A stretch of DNA of 38,189 nt from assembly GCA_003254885.1 (NCBI GenBank), contig QANT01006273.1, positions 1-38,189 of the forward strand, read 5' to 3'. Origin of the DNA: Purshia tridentata (lineage: Eukaryota > Streptophyta > Magnoliopsida > Rosales > Rosaceae). The notes beneath the pieces are model-generated. The model was not told where the DNA came from. It ran no database searches and saw only the letters and a program-made list of their open reading frames with translations. The translations under genes and the position numbers were made by a program. This document shows, one piece after another, positions 10,481-21,708 of the stretch (the stretch's first letter is position 1; each line of letters begins with the position of its first letter).

Positions 10481-11345
10481 TTAACTGACATCTCTTCCTA
10501 GTTCAGGCTGCTTCTCAAAAATTTCTTTGAAATCAAAATCCTCACTCTCAATTCCATCCATGCCATTTTCTAGAAAAATTGCCTTTTGAGTTTCAACAAA
10601 CCTGGTGGTATGGTTGGAGCAATAAAACCTGTAGCCTTTTGATCTCTCTGGATATCCCACAAAGAAACAACTGGTGGTCTTTTCATCCAATTTCTTTTGC
10701 ATAGGATTATAAAGCTTGGCTTCAGCTTTACAACCCCATACCCTTAAGTGATTTAGGCTAGGCTGTCTTTTGTTCCAAATTACAAAAGGTATCTGGTTCA
10801 CACTTTTGGTTGGTACCCTATTCAATATGTAGTTTGTAGTCTTAAGTGCCTCTCCCAAAGAAAAATTGGAAGTTTAGAACAGCACATCATGCTCCTAATC
10901 ATGTCTTTCAAGGTTCTGTTTCTCCTTTTTGAAACACCATTTTGCTGAGGTGTTCCTGGATTTGTATATTGAGCCACAATGCCCTCTTGTTGTAAGAATT
11001 TTGCAAAGGGACTTGGGTTTCTTCCTACCTCATCGAACCTACCATAGTATTCCCCTCCCCTGTTAAATCTTACCACTTTTATTTTGAGGTTTAACTGATT
11101 TTCAACCTTAGCTTTAAAGATTTTGAACATGTCAAGTGCACAAGATTTTTTTGCTATTTTAATGCAAAAATCTTCCAAATTATTAAGGTCAACTGGTGGC
11201 AACACTAATTCTTTGCATAGGATTTTAATTCTATCTTTGGAGACATGTCCAAGTCGTTTATGCCAAAGTTTAGATGAAAGTGACTTCTTTGAATCAGATT
11301 TGATGAATCAGATTTGATGCCCACTATGTTGTTAATTGTACCAAT
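10481..11345 (-). pseudogene. Copia integrase, deleted and catalytically dead
   Basis: The order visible is KLWHKRLGHVS (GAG-pre-integrase/zinc-binding start), DLNNLEDFCIK, then KSCALDMFKIFKAKVE, RGGEYYG, YTNPGTPQQNGV, RRNRTL, NYILNRVPTKSV and NHLRVWGC. About 60-80 residues normally between the zinc-binding end and the ALDMFK block, including the first catalytic Asp (HTD motif), are missing. The second catalytic Asp is Asn (codon 11062-11064) and the catalytic Glu is Lys (10927-10929), both single G-to-A changes. The second Cys of the final CxxC is also gone. A one-base loss at 10854-10856 shifts the frame before GEALKT, and a 14-bp duplication at 11291-11318 shifts it near the start. Confidence 0.88.
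11291..11318 (-). repeat. 14-bp tandem duplication causing a frameshift in the copia integrase start
   Basis: gaatcagatttgat is present twice in a row. Fourteen is not a multiple of three, so the duplication shifts the frame between NNIVGIKSDS and SSKLWHKRLGH. Confidence 0.9.
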
Positions 11346-11349
11346 ATTC

Positions 11350-11575
11350 TTGCAATGACCCTATCAATGACAGGTAAACTGTGTTATAAAGTACTATCAT
11401 ATCATCCCATATGGGTTTCTCCTCTCTCTAAAAAGTAAGTCAGTCCGAGCCGATTTTCAAAGGATCGTTTCGCTGTCACTGGCTTTTTCGAGTACCTGAG
11501 CAGGGTCTCCCCTCCCTTTTACCTGAATACCTACTATGGTCGAATATTCATGTGGTATTTTCTCAGATTTTGCGC
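11350..11575. other. Unidentified ~200-bp segment between copia gag-protease and integrase
   Basis: The gag-protease frame ends here, after LVDNLFRL and a short tail, and recognisable copia sequence resumes at NNIVG near 11340. Plant copia elements usually have only some 25 residues at this point, so most of this stretch is extra. It is more GC-rich than its flanks (for example cgagtacctgagcagggtct) and has no open frame in the element's direction. It may be an inserted fragment, and organellar origin is a guess I cannot support. Edges are approximate. Confidence 0.5.
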
Positions 11576-12873
11576 GTGTGATACATGTTCCTTCTATTTC
11601 TCCTCAAACGAAACAGATTATCAACTAATACTCCATTGCCAACCAAATTTTTATGGCTGAAAATATTGAAACCAAACTTATCAAACTCGAACTTGAAGTT
11701 TGATTTTACAAGCCTAATAACTGAAACTAAATTCCTTCTAATGGAAGGTACATAAACTGCATCTACTAGTTCTAAAAGGTAATCTGAATCTAATTCAATC
11801 CTAACTAAGCCATTAAACTCCACCTTCACTTTGACTCCATTGCCTACGAACACCTTGACTTCATCCTTGCTTGGAGTTCTCTTGGTTATGAATCCCTGCA
11901 AAGAATTAGTAACATGTATTGTTGCACCACTGTCAAGCCACCAAGTATCACTAGAAACCTCAATAGCGTTAGATTCAAAACAGACCAGAATATTACCTTT
12001 AGCCTTTCTCTTTTCAGCCCAACATTTATACCTTCTGCATTCCTTCTTCATATGTCCAATTTTCTTGCAGAAATAGCATTTAACCTGTCCCAATTTCGAA
12101 TTATTTTTGTTTTTGCCTTTCATTGCATTGTTACTTCTGGCAGCAGATTCATAATGATTTAGATGGTTTTCTTTAGGTTGAGCTTGAATCAAATGAACCT
12201 GGTTCTGTGTCTTCTCTTTCTTGAGATTGTGTTCTTCTTGCACACATATAGTGATTAGTTCATCCAAGGTCCAAATCTCCTTTTGAGCTATGTAGGTGCT
12301 CTTCAGCTGCTTAAAACTGACAGGTAGAGAGTTAAGTGCAAAATGTACTAGCATATTATCATCCACACTTACATTTAAGGCTCTCAGTTTTGCCCCTACA
12401 TCAATGACGTTAAGAATATGAGTCCTAACACATCCCTCTCCATCATATTGTATATCAGTCAGCTGGTTCATCAGAAAACCAATCTTAGCCTTTTGAGATT
12501 CCCTAAACTTTGAAGCAATGGATTCCAGAAACACCTTAGCATTACTAAAAGGTGGAATACCACCTCTAACAGATGAAGACATCGATCCTAGCATGATAAG
12601 TTTGGCCATTCTGTTTGCCTTTTGCCACTTAGCATTGTTAGCTTTAGTTTCTGCAGAATCTGTAGCAGCAGGTACCTCTGGTGCATCTTCAGTCAGTGCC
12701 AGATCATAGTCTAATAATCCAAGAGCTATTTCCAGATCTTGCCTCCACTTTTTGTAATTTGAACCAGTCAAAGTTTCGATGGAATTATGGTTCATTGAAG
12801 TATTGATTGAAAAATGAATAAAACCATTCATAAAACAAAATCCCCATATTGTATCTTTATTTAACATTATCAA
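11563..12873 (-). pseudogene. Copia gag and protease ORF
   Basis: A 436-codon open frame. TLTGSNYKKWRQDLEIAL (residues 34-51) is the gag opening seen in plant copia elements, followed by a UBN2-type gag body. A CCHC zinc knuckle (C266-x2-C-x4-H-x4-C279) is the nucleic-acid-binding motif, and WWLDSGATIHVT (311-322) holds the aspartic protease D-S-G-A active site. The true start is probably the Met at residue 27, just before NHNSIETLTGS; the first 26 residues are upstream read-through. The frame is intact through these domains but stops at 11563 in the unidentified segment instead of continuing into integrase. Confidence 0.9.
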
Positions 12874-13653
12874 TTCACACCTGTAGGTTGAGAATCAAAG
12901 CATGTTTCAAGACACTATGGTATAAGTATGCATGAAAAAGGCTGAATAAGAGGATTTCCACATCTGTGGACTGAAGAAATCTCTCTTGCAAATTCATGCT
13001 ATTCATACTATATGTCTTTCCATCATAAAAGATATCAATTTAAACTTCTCACGTCTGTGGACAGAGAGTAGTTCAACCTGATCTCAATTCTGATGCAAGT
13101 ATGTGATCATTACCTTGAATACATGATTTTTGGAAATAACTAAGTTGCTGTGGCTCACTTAATTGATTCAAAAACCTTGCAGATTATGATCTTATTACTT
13201 TAAAAGTGTTCTGATTATTTCCTTATGTCAAGAAACACTTAACAAGTATTAGCATATATATTAATTGCTACGAAAATAGTTACATAGAAAGCATGTATTG
13301 CAGTAATCAATCCATAGCATCAGGTAAGTATAAAAAATATATATATACTGATTAGAATAAAGGAACAATGCAGAGGGAAATCAGCTTGCTTTGTCGATAT
13401 ATTTATTCATGCTTATATAAGTATACACATAAAGGCATGTGAAGCAATAATTCAAATAGCATGCAGTACAGTTGTTGGCAGAGAGCTATTTGAACAATCA
13501 TGCTTTAGTCAAGTCGATATTTATATTTCAAACATCTAGATTTTGCAGAAAAATCACACCAGCAGATTTTGATTGTTCAATTAGATGTATAGAACAAAAC
13601 GTATTGCAGCATGCTTTAGATAAACCAAAAGGATTTAAAAACATATAACTGCT
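12874..13653 (-). other. Untranslated leader of the copia element
   Basis: About 780 bp between the primer binding site and the gag frame. AT-rich, without an ORF of note. It may contain the packaging signal, which cannot be recognised from sequence. Confidence 0.5.
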
Positions 13654-13665
13654 GCTCTGATACCA
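13654..13665 (-). other. Primer binding site complementary to initiator tRNA-Met
   Basis: On the minus strand it reads tggtatcagagc, the standard plant copia primer binding site that pairs with the 3' end of tRNA-iMet. It starts two bases inside the LTR edge, which confirms the element's orientation and identifies 13668-14020 as the 5' LTR. Confidence 0.9.
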
Positions 13666-13667
13666 CA

Positions 13668-14020
13668 AGTAAACCATGTCAATTATATGTTAATAAATAC
13701 TCACTATATTCTGCCATGGAAAACTAACAACAGGAACTAGTGCCACAAAGATCTTCTTCAGCAATCCGAAACCTTAGCTCTTATTCTAGATGGGGTGTGA
13801 ATGCCTTATGAGTTGAGTATCGATTGTGAAGGGACCCTTGTATATTTATAGTGCTAAGCCATCAGGTGTTTTGCCCATCAGCAAACACCTTAGTTAACCT
13901 TATTGCACTTGAGTTGTATTGCTAATCCTATTGACATAAGGAATGTTATGTCTCTTATACCAATCCGGAATACACATGGTAATAAGGACCTTTAGTTCAA
14001 TCTAATTAAGTTCTTAATCA
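13668..14020 (-). repeat. 5' LTR of the copia element, truncated
   Basis: It aligns with 5724-6078 of the 3' LTR with about 20 substitutions and two small indels. The terminal T expected at the inner edge (ttaca on the minus strand) is changed (ttact). The outer 75 bp are missing: the match ends at ttcttaatca next to an N at 14021, so loss by deletion or by an assembly join cannot be told apart. Confidence 0.88.
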
Positions 14021-14021
14021 N
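14021..14021. other. Ambiguous base (N) at the truncated LTR edge
   Basis: A single N lies exactly where homology to the partner LTR ends. This suggests a joined contig end or an unresolved gap rather than a natural boundary. Confidence 0.85.
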
Positions 14022-16284
14022 ATTCCCCTCTGCTATTTCATCCACGTGTGTATACACAAAATATGAGATGCATCTCAATCATTCACAACTAATTCAATGG
14101 TTGGAAAACAAATGCTGATGTAAGATTCTTCTTAATTAGGTCACGTTGACTAATATGAAATGAGAGAGAAAATGAATAGCCGAGAAAAGGAAAGAGGAAG
14201 AGAATGAATTAGAGTGGAGAGGAGTCATTTTCATTAAGATGTTTACTAACCATGTGGAATCATAATGAAACTGGAGTTGATTATCACTCTTATGTATATT
14301 AATAATCATGAATAATCTAATTTAATTACTATAATATACCCATGTACAAAATACATTATATTTTATTCAACTACTTACTTGAGGGCAATTTTGATATGAA
14401 TCAGTGATCTCCAAAAAGTGTGATTCTTCTACAAAGAGGGATGTGATTACTTTTTTAAAGTGAATCTCACTTACTTTTTGATTCTCAAATATAAATAAAC
14501 AGATGATTGAAGTAATATGAACGTGACTTATATTCATTCTACTCCCATTCTATGATAGTAAGCATAGGATTAAGGTATAATTCCACTATACTGCAGAGCT
14601 ATTTTCAATAAGCATATATTGGGTACCAGTTTTTTGGTACCCATTTGGCATAAGGTTAATATCTTAGCCAATGAAGTAAATTAATACTCCCTCGATCAAT
14701 AATAGAAGCTAAAGATAGCACACTAAGTAAAAGATTTGATAATAGTAAGAATAAATCTGATCATAAAGAGGCTATATATCTATATAATTTATATAAATTA
14801 TTTGGACATAATTCGATTATGTAACTACAGTTTATAAAATGTCTTGTCATATGTGAGTAATAAAATGGAGATTGCTGTTTGTTGATGATAGTGACGATAT
14901 CATTTTTTCAAACCTAGGGAAAGGAACTTACACATAGAAAACAACATTTTACATTTCTTACATTTAACTAATAACTAGGCACAGTATCTAATTTTACATT
15001 TCTTAACTAATAACTAGGCACAGTCAAAAGTGATGCACTAGTGCACTACAACACTTTTTAAGAGAGTGGTTATACAATCGCATCAAACTTTAAGTTACAT
15101 CATAAAAGGTTTCTAGATGATCACATTTTTATGGTGAAGTTCTAGATGATCATATTGTGGATGAGTTTCATATGGGTTTTTCAAAAAGGAGCTAGCCATG
15201 GAGATTCTGGGAAAAAACTTAAACATCATGCTGGGACCAGTGAGAAGCCTATGACTTGTGTGACATAACATTAACGATCTTTAGCCCTCCTTTCCTTTAT
15301 CTCTCGTTTATCGTACCATGTTAATTCTAGGAACAACATATCATGCACATAAAAGACATACATGACAAGCATAAAAGGACATTAATACCAAAAAGTAATA
15401 ATTAACTATAAAATACGAGAAACTAATTAATTAAATATATTCTCTCTCAACAAGGAGATATAAACAAAGGAAAGGCACAAAATAATTGTCTTATTTGTTC
15501 TTATTGAGAATAAAAATATTGTGTCTTATAGTCTTCAATTCAGTAAACGTATCACAAATGAAGTTTCACTTTCTTTCAAATCGATATCTAAAGTATCTAT
15601 AATTGAATTTGTGCTAAATCTTAGTAATTCTTTTTCATTGTACACAACCAAACAACACATGATAATATTATCATGATATTTCTTTTGAGAAGTCTAATTT
15701 TGACAATATGTATAGTCAAAATTATCATTTATAATGGTACTAAAAGATGAATAAGTAAGCATAAAACAATTAATCATCAGTTTCAATAATCTTATAACTA
15801 TAATATATGTCAAAATACTTTGGAAAAAACAGTAACAATTACTGAATTAAGAGATATGCTTATTTAAAAAGAATGACACATGTTATAAAATTATTGAAAC
15901 TGAGGATGAGATGAGAAGGTCCTCAAAACTGAGGATCCAACTATTTCTCATCTTTTAAAGAGTGATATAGTAGACAAAACAAAACTCATGGCATTAAAAA
16001 TTAGATTTTCCTTTTTCTTTTTCCAATACATATTTGCAAAACGTTTTGTAGAACCGGGTCAAAAGCAGAAATTAGAAAAAGTACGATGAATACATTAACG
16101 AAAAAGCAAAAACGACAGGGACTTCCTACAAAAATTCCCACCACATTCGAATTTTCGGACCGTTGAGGCCCGTTGCAGACAAGGTAACCGTTAAGATCCA
16201 AAACACGAAGAAACTCCTATTTTGCTTCAAATACAAACCTTCTGATACATAGACTGAGAGACATAGAGTAAACCCCACTCGTCA
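14022..16284. other. Intergenic region upstream of the glutaredoxin-like gene
   Basis: AT-rich and free of credible ORFs. Around 14955-15025 a block ending taactaataactaggcacag is present twice, about 50 bp apart. A perfect 8-bp inverted repeat sits at 14621-14642. The last few hundred bases must hold the promoter of the + strand gene at 16285, but I see no clear TATA box. Confidence 0.6.
14621..14642. repeat. Short perfect hairpin (8-bp stem, 6-base loop)
   Basis: gggtacca, then gttttt, then tggtaccc form an exact stem-loop. It is not next to a gene end, so a terminator role is not indicated. It may be the trace of a small foldback element. Confidence 0.6.
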
Positions 16285-17490
16285 ATGGGTTGTGTTTCAT
16301 CAAAACTGTTCAGGAACGATCTAAAGGAAGACGTCAGATTCAACAATGGCGGCGACTACGTGATCAACCACGTGGTCTCTCTCACTTCAAGCACGTACGG
16401 GGCTCTCAATCTGGACAATGAGGTGCCCATCAAAGACTGCGTTGTTGCTTCAGAGACGACAAGGAGAACCAACAAGCGATCGCCTCCTCGCGAAGATCGT
16501 CCAGAGGTCATCAACGCTTGGGAGCTCATGGAGGGTCTCGAAGAAGGAATACCCATTTCGAATTCGGCCAAGAAGAGCCCAAAGTCGCGTGCTTTTCTTC
16601 GTGGGTTTGCGGATTTTGATGCCAGGAGTCCGCTGAAGTTGTTGAATCAGATTGGGTCTCCAATGAAGGCGAAGAGATTTGGAGGGAAAGAGAATAAAGG
16701 GAGAGCGATTAATGGGTCGGGTTATAGTCCCAAACCGGTACTGAAAGCGAACAGTGGCTCTGAGAATTCTTGTAAGAAGGTGTTGAATCTGAGTCCTGCG
16801 GTTAAAGGGTCTCCAATTTCTGCGAGAAGGAAGAGTTTTGGTAGCGATTCTTCAAGGAGGAGGAGTTTCAGTCCCCTGTTTGATCCGGAACTCGTTGCAT
16901 CTTATGAGAAGGAAATGTGTGCTGAAGAGGAAGAGCAGATCAAGAGGATGGTCCCGCCTTCACCGAAAACCAGGAAACTGAGGAATGCTTTCCGGGATTC
17001 GGAGTCTATTCTGAGATTGTTCGAGAAGAAATGCCCTCCAGGTGGCGAAAATGCAGTGGTCATCTACACCACAACATTAAGAGGAATTAGGAAGACTTTT
17101 GAGGATTGCAACAACGTGAGGTCTATAATCGAGTCACACCTTGTTCACACGCTGGAGCGGGACATATCTATGGATTCAGGGTTCAAGGAGGAGATAAGGG
17201 GGCTAATGGGTACCAAGGAGGTCAGAGTTCCACTCGTGTTTGTGAAAGGGAGGCTGATTGGTGGAGCTGATGATGTGGTGAAATTGGAAGAGGAAGGAAA
17301 TCTTGGGATTTTGTTTGATGGGATTCCGAAAGCTCTTGTTGGGTGCCAAGGATGTGCTGGGATGAGGTTTATTATGTGCATGGAATGCAATGGAAGCTGC
17401 AAGGTTTTAAATGAGGACCAAAAGAAGATGGTCAAATGTGGTGAGTGCAATGAGAATGGTTTGATTCATTGCCCCATTTGTTGTTGCTAA
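16285..17490 (+). CDS. Glutaredoxin-like protein with C-terminal zinc-finger cysteines, N-myristoylation motif
   Basis: Intact single-exon gene of 401 residues. The start MGCVSSKL has Gly2 (myristoylation) and Cys3 (possible palmitoylation), which points to membrane attachment. Residues 50-240 are Ser/Arg/Lys-rich and probably disordered. A glutaredoxin-like domain spans about 255-350: VVIYTTTLRGIRKTFEDC at 258-275, VPLVFV with its cis-Pro near 315-320, and GGADD at 326-330. There is no CPYC-type active site, as is normal for this plant-specific group (typified by Arabidopsis At3g28850 and At5g39865). The tail has four CxxC pairs (354/357, 365/368, 385/388, 396/399), likely zinc-binding like a DnaJ zinc finger. 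Reductase activity is doubtful; a scaffold, redox or metal role is possible. It is convergent with the subtilase gene downstream, 617 bp away. Confidence 0.93.
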   Translation: MGCVSSKLFRNDLKEDVRFNNGGDYVINHVVSLTSSTYGALNLDNEVPIKDCVVASETTRRTNKRSPPREDRPEVINAWELMEGLEEGIPISNSAKKSPKSRAFLRGFADFDARSPLKLLNQIGSPMKAKRFGGKENKGRAINGSGYSPKPVLKANSGSENSCKKVLNLSPAVKGSPISARRKSFGSDSSRRRSFSPLFDPELVASYEKEMCAEEEEQIKRMVPPSPKTRKLRNAFRDSESILRLFEKKCPPGGENAVVIYTTTLRGIRKTFEDCNNVRSIIESHLVHTLERDISMDSGFKEEIRGLMGTKEVRVPLVFVKGRLIGGADDVVKLEEEGNLGILFDGIPKALVGCQGCAGMRFIMCMECNGSCKVLNEDQKKMVKCGECNENGLIHCPICCC

Positions 17491-18107
17491 TGTTAGTGCG
17501 CGCATTCGCACTTTAGATTGACTTTCTACTTCGAGTGGTTTCAGATTTTGGGTCTTTGGTTTTCTGAAGGCGGAAGAACAAAGATTTTAGTTAAAGAAAG
17601 CAGCTTTGTTCACTGTTTGGGAGTGGGATTCTAAAGTGGGTTTTAGGCCCCCTTCTATAGTTCTACGTATGCTTGTAATTCTGGATTGGTTGACTAATTT
17701 ATTTTTTACACTAATGTTTGTAGAGGTTAATGTTCTGCTTTGCCAAGTATGCTTTATTTATTTCTCATAATTAACATCAATCATGGATTTGCTTCTTTTG
17801 CCCTTATATGCAATTTCTTTGTATCTTTTTGGCATTTGGGTAGTTGCCTAGAATCGGGAGGTTTTTTAGTAACAACAAATTTCATAAGTAGCAGACATTG
17901 TGAAAGAGAAAATATGTCAAATGGTACAAAAAATTTCAAGTTATTTTGGACAAATATGCAAATCTTCCAAGCAACATAAAAGAAGAATATACAAACCAAT
18001 ATAATCCACTAAATAGATAAATTTGACGATTCAAATTCGTACCTAAGAATAAAGTTAAACATAAAATTTTCAGTCAAATTCCTATAAAAAATGTAACCAA
18101 AATGTTC
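17491..18107. other. Convergent intergenic region (3' ends of two genes)
   Basis: It holds the 3' untranslated regions of the + strand glutaredoxin-like gene and the - strand subtilase gene. No polyadenylation signal stands out with confidence and no other gene is apparent. Confidence 0.7.
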
Positions 18108-21100
18108 CTACTGAACCCTAATTACATTAAGATAAATAGGACTCCTAACATGACGACTGTATCCATCAGTCCAAATTATGCTGCCATACACCTCTCCCAT
18201 AGAGTATTGTGGATAAAAATCAACTCTGTAAGTAGCCTTTGTCGATCCATCTGAAAAATCCAAGACACTAGGATACACATAGGTTTCAACTCCTGGAGGA
18301 CTAGTAATATAAACTCTATATTGTTTAGGATCATTTCTTCCACCTTTGTAGGTGACTGTTCGATAAACTGTTGTAGGTCCATACATGCTTCCAACACCAA
18401 TGGAAGGATAGTTCAAATTGTATGCAGCGACCCGTGGATTTGGGCACAATACAGCATCTCCAACCAACAATTGTAGTTGGTCTTGAGTTCCACCAGTAGA
18501 GCACAAAAAGCTAACAATGTTGTTTATGTTAAAGTCATAAACCAATCCCGGATCAAATGCACGGTCAGGATTCAAGTGCCCAGATCCTAACTCATAGGGT
18601 GATGCTTCCATGTTACCAAACCGTATAGGATTGCCAGTATTATCCTTGGTTCTAACTGCATAAGAAGATAAGTCTTCTTCTTTGAGATATACCAAAAAAA
18701 ATACAACTGTTTGTACAAACACTTGTGCACGTTGTGGACCTAACCTGTTGTCATCAAGGCGGACTTTATTTCTGCAGGACTCCATTCTCTGTTCAGAGCT
18801 TTTATAACTGCTGCAACCCCCGACGCGTGAGGGCAAGCCATTGAAGTACCCGAGTCTAGTCCAAAAGAAAGTGCATCAGCTGCTTGACCTGCTCTTGGTG
18901 GCCATGCTGCCAAAATATTGAATCCTGGTGCTGTGATGTCAGGCTGCACCCATGTTGTTTCAGACACACTAAAAAATCACAATCAAAATCATATGTTTAT
19001 GACTCATTGTTTCTGATTTGGTAAATAAGTAACAAGCTTACTTTGATAATGTCAGGTGTTATAACATTAGGCCCTCTCGATGAAAATGTTGTCATTTGTG
19101 GAGCAGGCTGCATACCAAGTTGTGCTCTATTGTTCAAGAGTTTAGCAGTTGGATACCTGTAACATATCAAACACTTTGGTTTAAAACAAAGATCCAGAAT
19201 ATATCAAACACTTTGTTGAAAACACAGATATATCATACTATTGTGTAATGTGCCATGTTAAAACTAAACCAGAGTTACCAGATATAAATATGAAATGCTA
19301 ACCTTGTTGAAGTCACATAATTGTAAAGTCTGCTTCCTTCATCCCCACTAATTTTGGCAGTGGGAACAGCAAAGTCCCACAACTGATCCAGGTCTCCATA
19401 TTGATCAATGAGAATCATTGCAACAGCTCCACCTTCTTTTACTTCTTTTGATTTTCCTATTTCATCATCCATGAGATCATCACCTTGATCCATGACACAA
19501 ACCACAATCTTTCCTCTTATATAATCATGATTGAGTGTATTTTTCTTGCAAAAACTGTAAATAACAATTTGTAACCAATCATTAATTTAAGTTATGAACT
19601 AGAGATGTGCTAAACACATACTAAAATTTCCATGAAAGCAGACTAACATACCTTGCTGCCCCATAATTTACCCCATAACGTGCTGCCTCACTTGCTAATA
19701 TAAGATTATAGTAACCATTTAAATAGTGCATGTTCAATCCATAACCCTATATAGTTCATTCTATATCATCAGTAGATTACAGAGCAATAAGTCCAAATAC
19801 TCCTAGTATAAATCATAAGACAAATTTTTAAATTTTCTATAACTCATTAATTTTATGAGTGCTAAATCAAAAGATTACAAATGATCAGTAAGTAATTGTA
19901 CCATTAGTTCTTCTCCATTGCCAAGACGAACAAATGAATAAACTTCTCGATCAATTGTACTAGCAGCTACTGTAAGAACCCAAGGAGCAATGTTAACAAC
20001 ACTACCGCTTTCTCCATAATTTCCAGCAGAAGCTGAGACAAGAATTCCTCTTCGGAAAGCATGAAGAGATCCAATTGAAAAAGGATCCTCAAAATAAGGC
20101 AAGGGATTAGTTGCTCCCAATGACATTGAAATAATGTCAACACCATCCGAAATTGCATCGTCGAAGGCTTTAAGAACATCAGCATAACTACATTGATTAT
20201 GCCAACAAGTTTTGTAGACAGCAAGCCGAGCTTGAGGAGCTCCACCTCGAGCAGTATCGGACCCGAAACCCGGTATATTAAGGCCTCTCACTTCTGCTCC
20301 TACAGCTGTTGAAGCTGTATGACTACCATGACCAAAATCATCTCTAGGAGATAATATAGTATCAGACCCAAGAGGACCAATGTCAAGCTCATATCCTTTG
20401 TGATAGTAACGAGCTCCAATTATTTTCCTGAACAATAGAAATACACACAATAACGTTATGCCTATTCTTAATAGTAACAAAGCCATAATGACAACAAACA
20501 AAAAGAAAGCTTTTGTTGCTATGAAAATGTATAAATTGTTTACTTAAATCCTTATTTACCTGTTACAATTAGCTTTGGTGAATTGTTGCCCGGTAACACA
20601 TTCTCCTTTCCAGTGCTTTGGCACAGGACCTAATCCATCATCACTAAAGCTCTTTGCCTCAGGCCAAACACCTACATACCAATTACAACAGCAATCAACA
20701 AAAGCAGTACATAAGAATATGCATATCATGATTAGCGGCTAACACAATGTAATCATTTCGAATATATATACCTAGCTAAAAAAGATAAAATTTGGTAACC
20801 TGATTCGCATATAATTTGGAAAACTAACTTCTCATTAATAAATTTAATTAGTATGTACCTAAAAATTAATAAAGGAAATAGGAATTGAATCTTACCACTA
20901 TCGAAATGACCAACAATCACATCATAGTTTTTGTCTTTCCTATAGCTTTCAAATAGGCCTTGACCCCTTCCACCATATATTTTCATAAAGTCCCACGACC
21001 TTGTGGTATGAAGAGTATAAATCATACTTTCAAAAACAGAAATGGTTGAACTATGATCTGCAAACCAAAACAAAAGGTATGTACGTCTCAATAATTTCAA

Positions 21101-21708
21101 CTGCTATAAATTTAAACCAAAAAAAAAAAAACCAAGAAATATGAGCTTGTAAATATACATATGTATATATATATGTGTGCATATCACGTACTTTTTAAGA
21201 TTTCTGCGTGTTCTTGTGTAAGCAGAGCTGAGAAGCCTCTAAAACTCTTAGTGTAATGGTGAACAATTGCCTTCTTGGCTCCATGATGGCTGAAAATGAC
21301 TTAAATTTTTCATTTGAATACTTGTTTCATGATGTGAATCAAATATATTGAATAATGATTATTTATGTATATTTCGTTTTAAAAAGTTTACCTGCCCACG
21401 ACAAAAGAAAGCAATTTATGATTATGAACGTCGACAGCTTTCGAATTTGAGTACGAGTGAGACCCCATATAAATAATGTAATGCTGAAAATTAGTCAAAA
21501 TTGTTTTACTAATTAGTCTCGAAGTCGATCATCACTTTTAAATTAATTCAATTCTTGAGAACGAAAAATAATAAAATGTACCAACCTTGAGATCTGATCC
21601 ATGAAGTGAAGAAACAGTAGGAGTGGATTGATTGAATCGATTGGACCAGCCATAAGCAGAAAATGAAAAAAGTGAAAAGAAAATGAAAGCAACAGTATAC
21701 TTCATCAT
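18108..21708 (-). CDS. Subtilisin-like serine protease (plant subtilase, SBT5-like), intact, 11 exons
   Basis: Exons: 21586-21708, 21392-21483, 21192-21289, 20896-21057, 20560-20671, 19902-20427, 19652-19746, 19303-19554, 19042-19156, 18745-18943, 18108-18655. All junctions are GT-AG, and the sum of 2322 bp gives 773 residues without a stop. Domains: signal peptide (1-20), I9 prodomain from HYIIYMGSH (42) with the likely maturation site before TTRSW (122), S8 peptidase with catalytic Asp157 (FDSG), His229 (GHGSHT), oxyanion Asn332 (SAGN) and Ser559 (GTSMACPH). A protease-associated domain lies inserted at about 375-490, and a C-terminal Fn3-like domain at about 665-770. It is expected to be secreted and to cleave proteins or propeptides in the apoplast. 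Many plant subtilases lack introns; this intron-rich layout suggests group 5 or a relative. The substrate is unknown. Confidence 0.93.

Larger units (their letters stand above)
5724..14020 (-). mobile_element. Ty1/copia LTR retrotransposon, decayed, with a nested solo LTR
   Basis: In element order (minus strand) it shows: 5' LTR (13668-14020, truncated), PBS, gag with zinc knuckle and protease motif, integrase, RT, RNase H, polypurine tract and 3' LTR (5724-6153). Integrase before RT is the copia order. It cannot be active. The reading frame has stops at 10481-10483 and 8112-8114, single-base losses near 10854-10856 and 7082-7086, a 14-bp duplication at 11291-11318, a roughly 200-bp foreign segment near 11350-11575, an integrase deletion and a 1962-bp inserted LTR (8213-10174). 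A target-site duplication for the whole element cannot be tested because the 5' LTR stops at an N (14021). By eye the two LTRs differ at about 20 of 352 aligned positions plus two small indels. Confidence 0.93.

Noticed and set aside
16356..16636. Alternative ORFs inside the glutaredoxin-like gene
   Set aside because: They are frame shadows; the 401-codon frame has the family domains.
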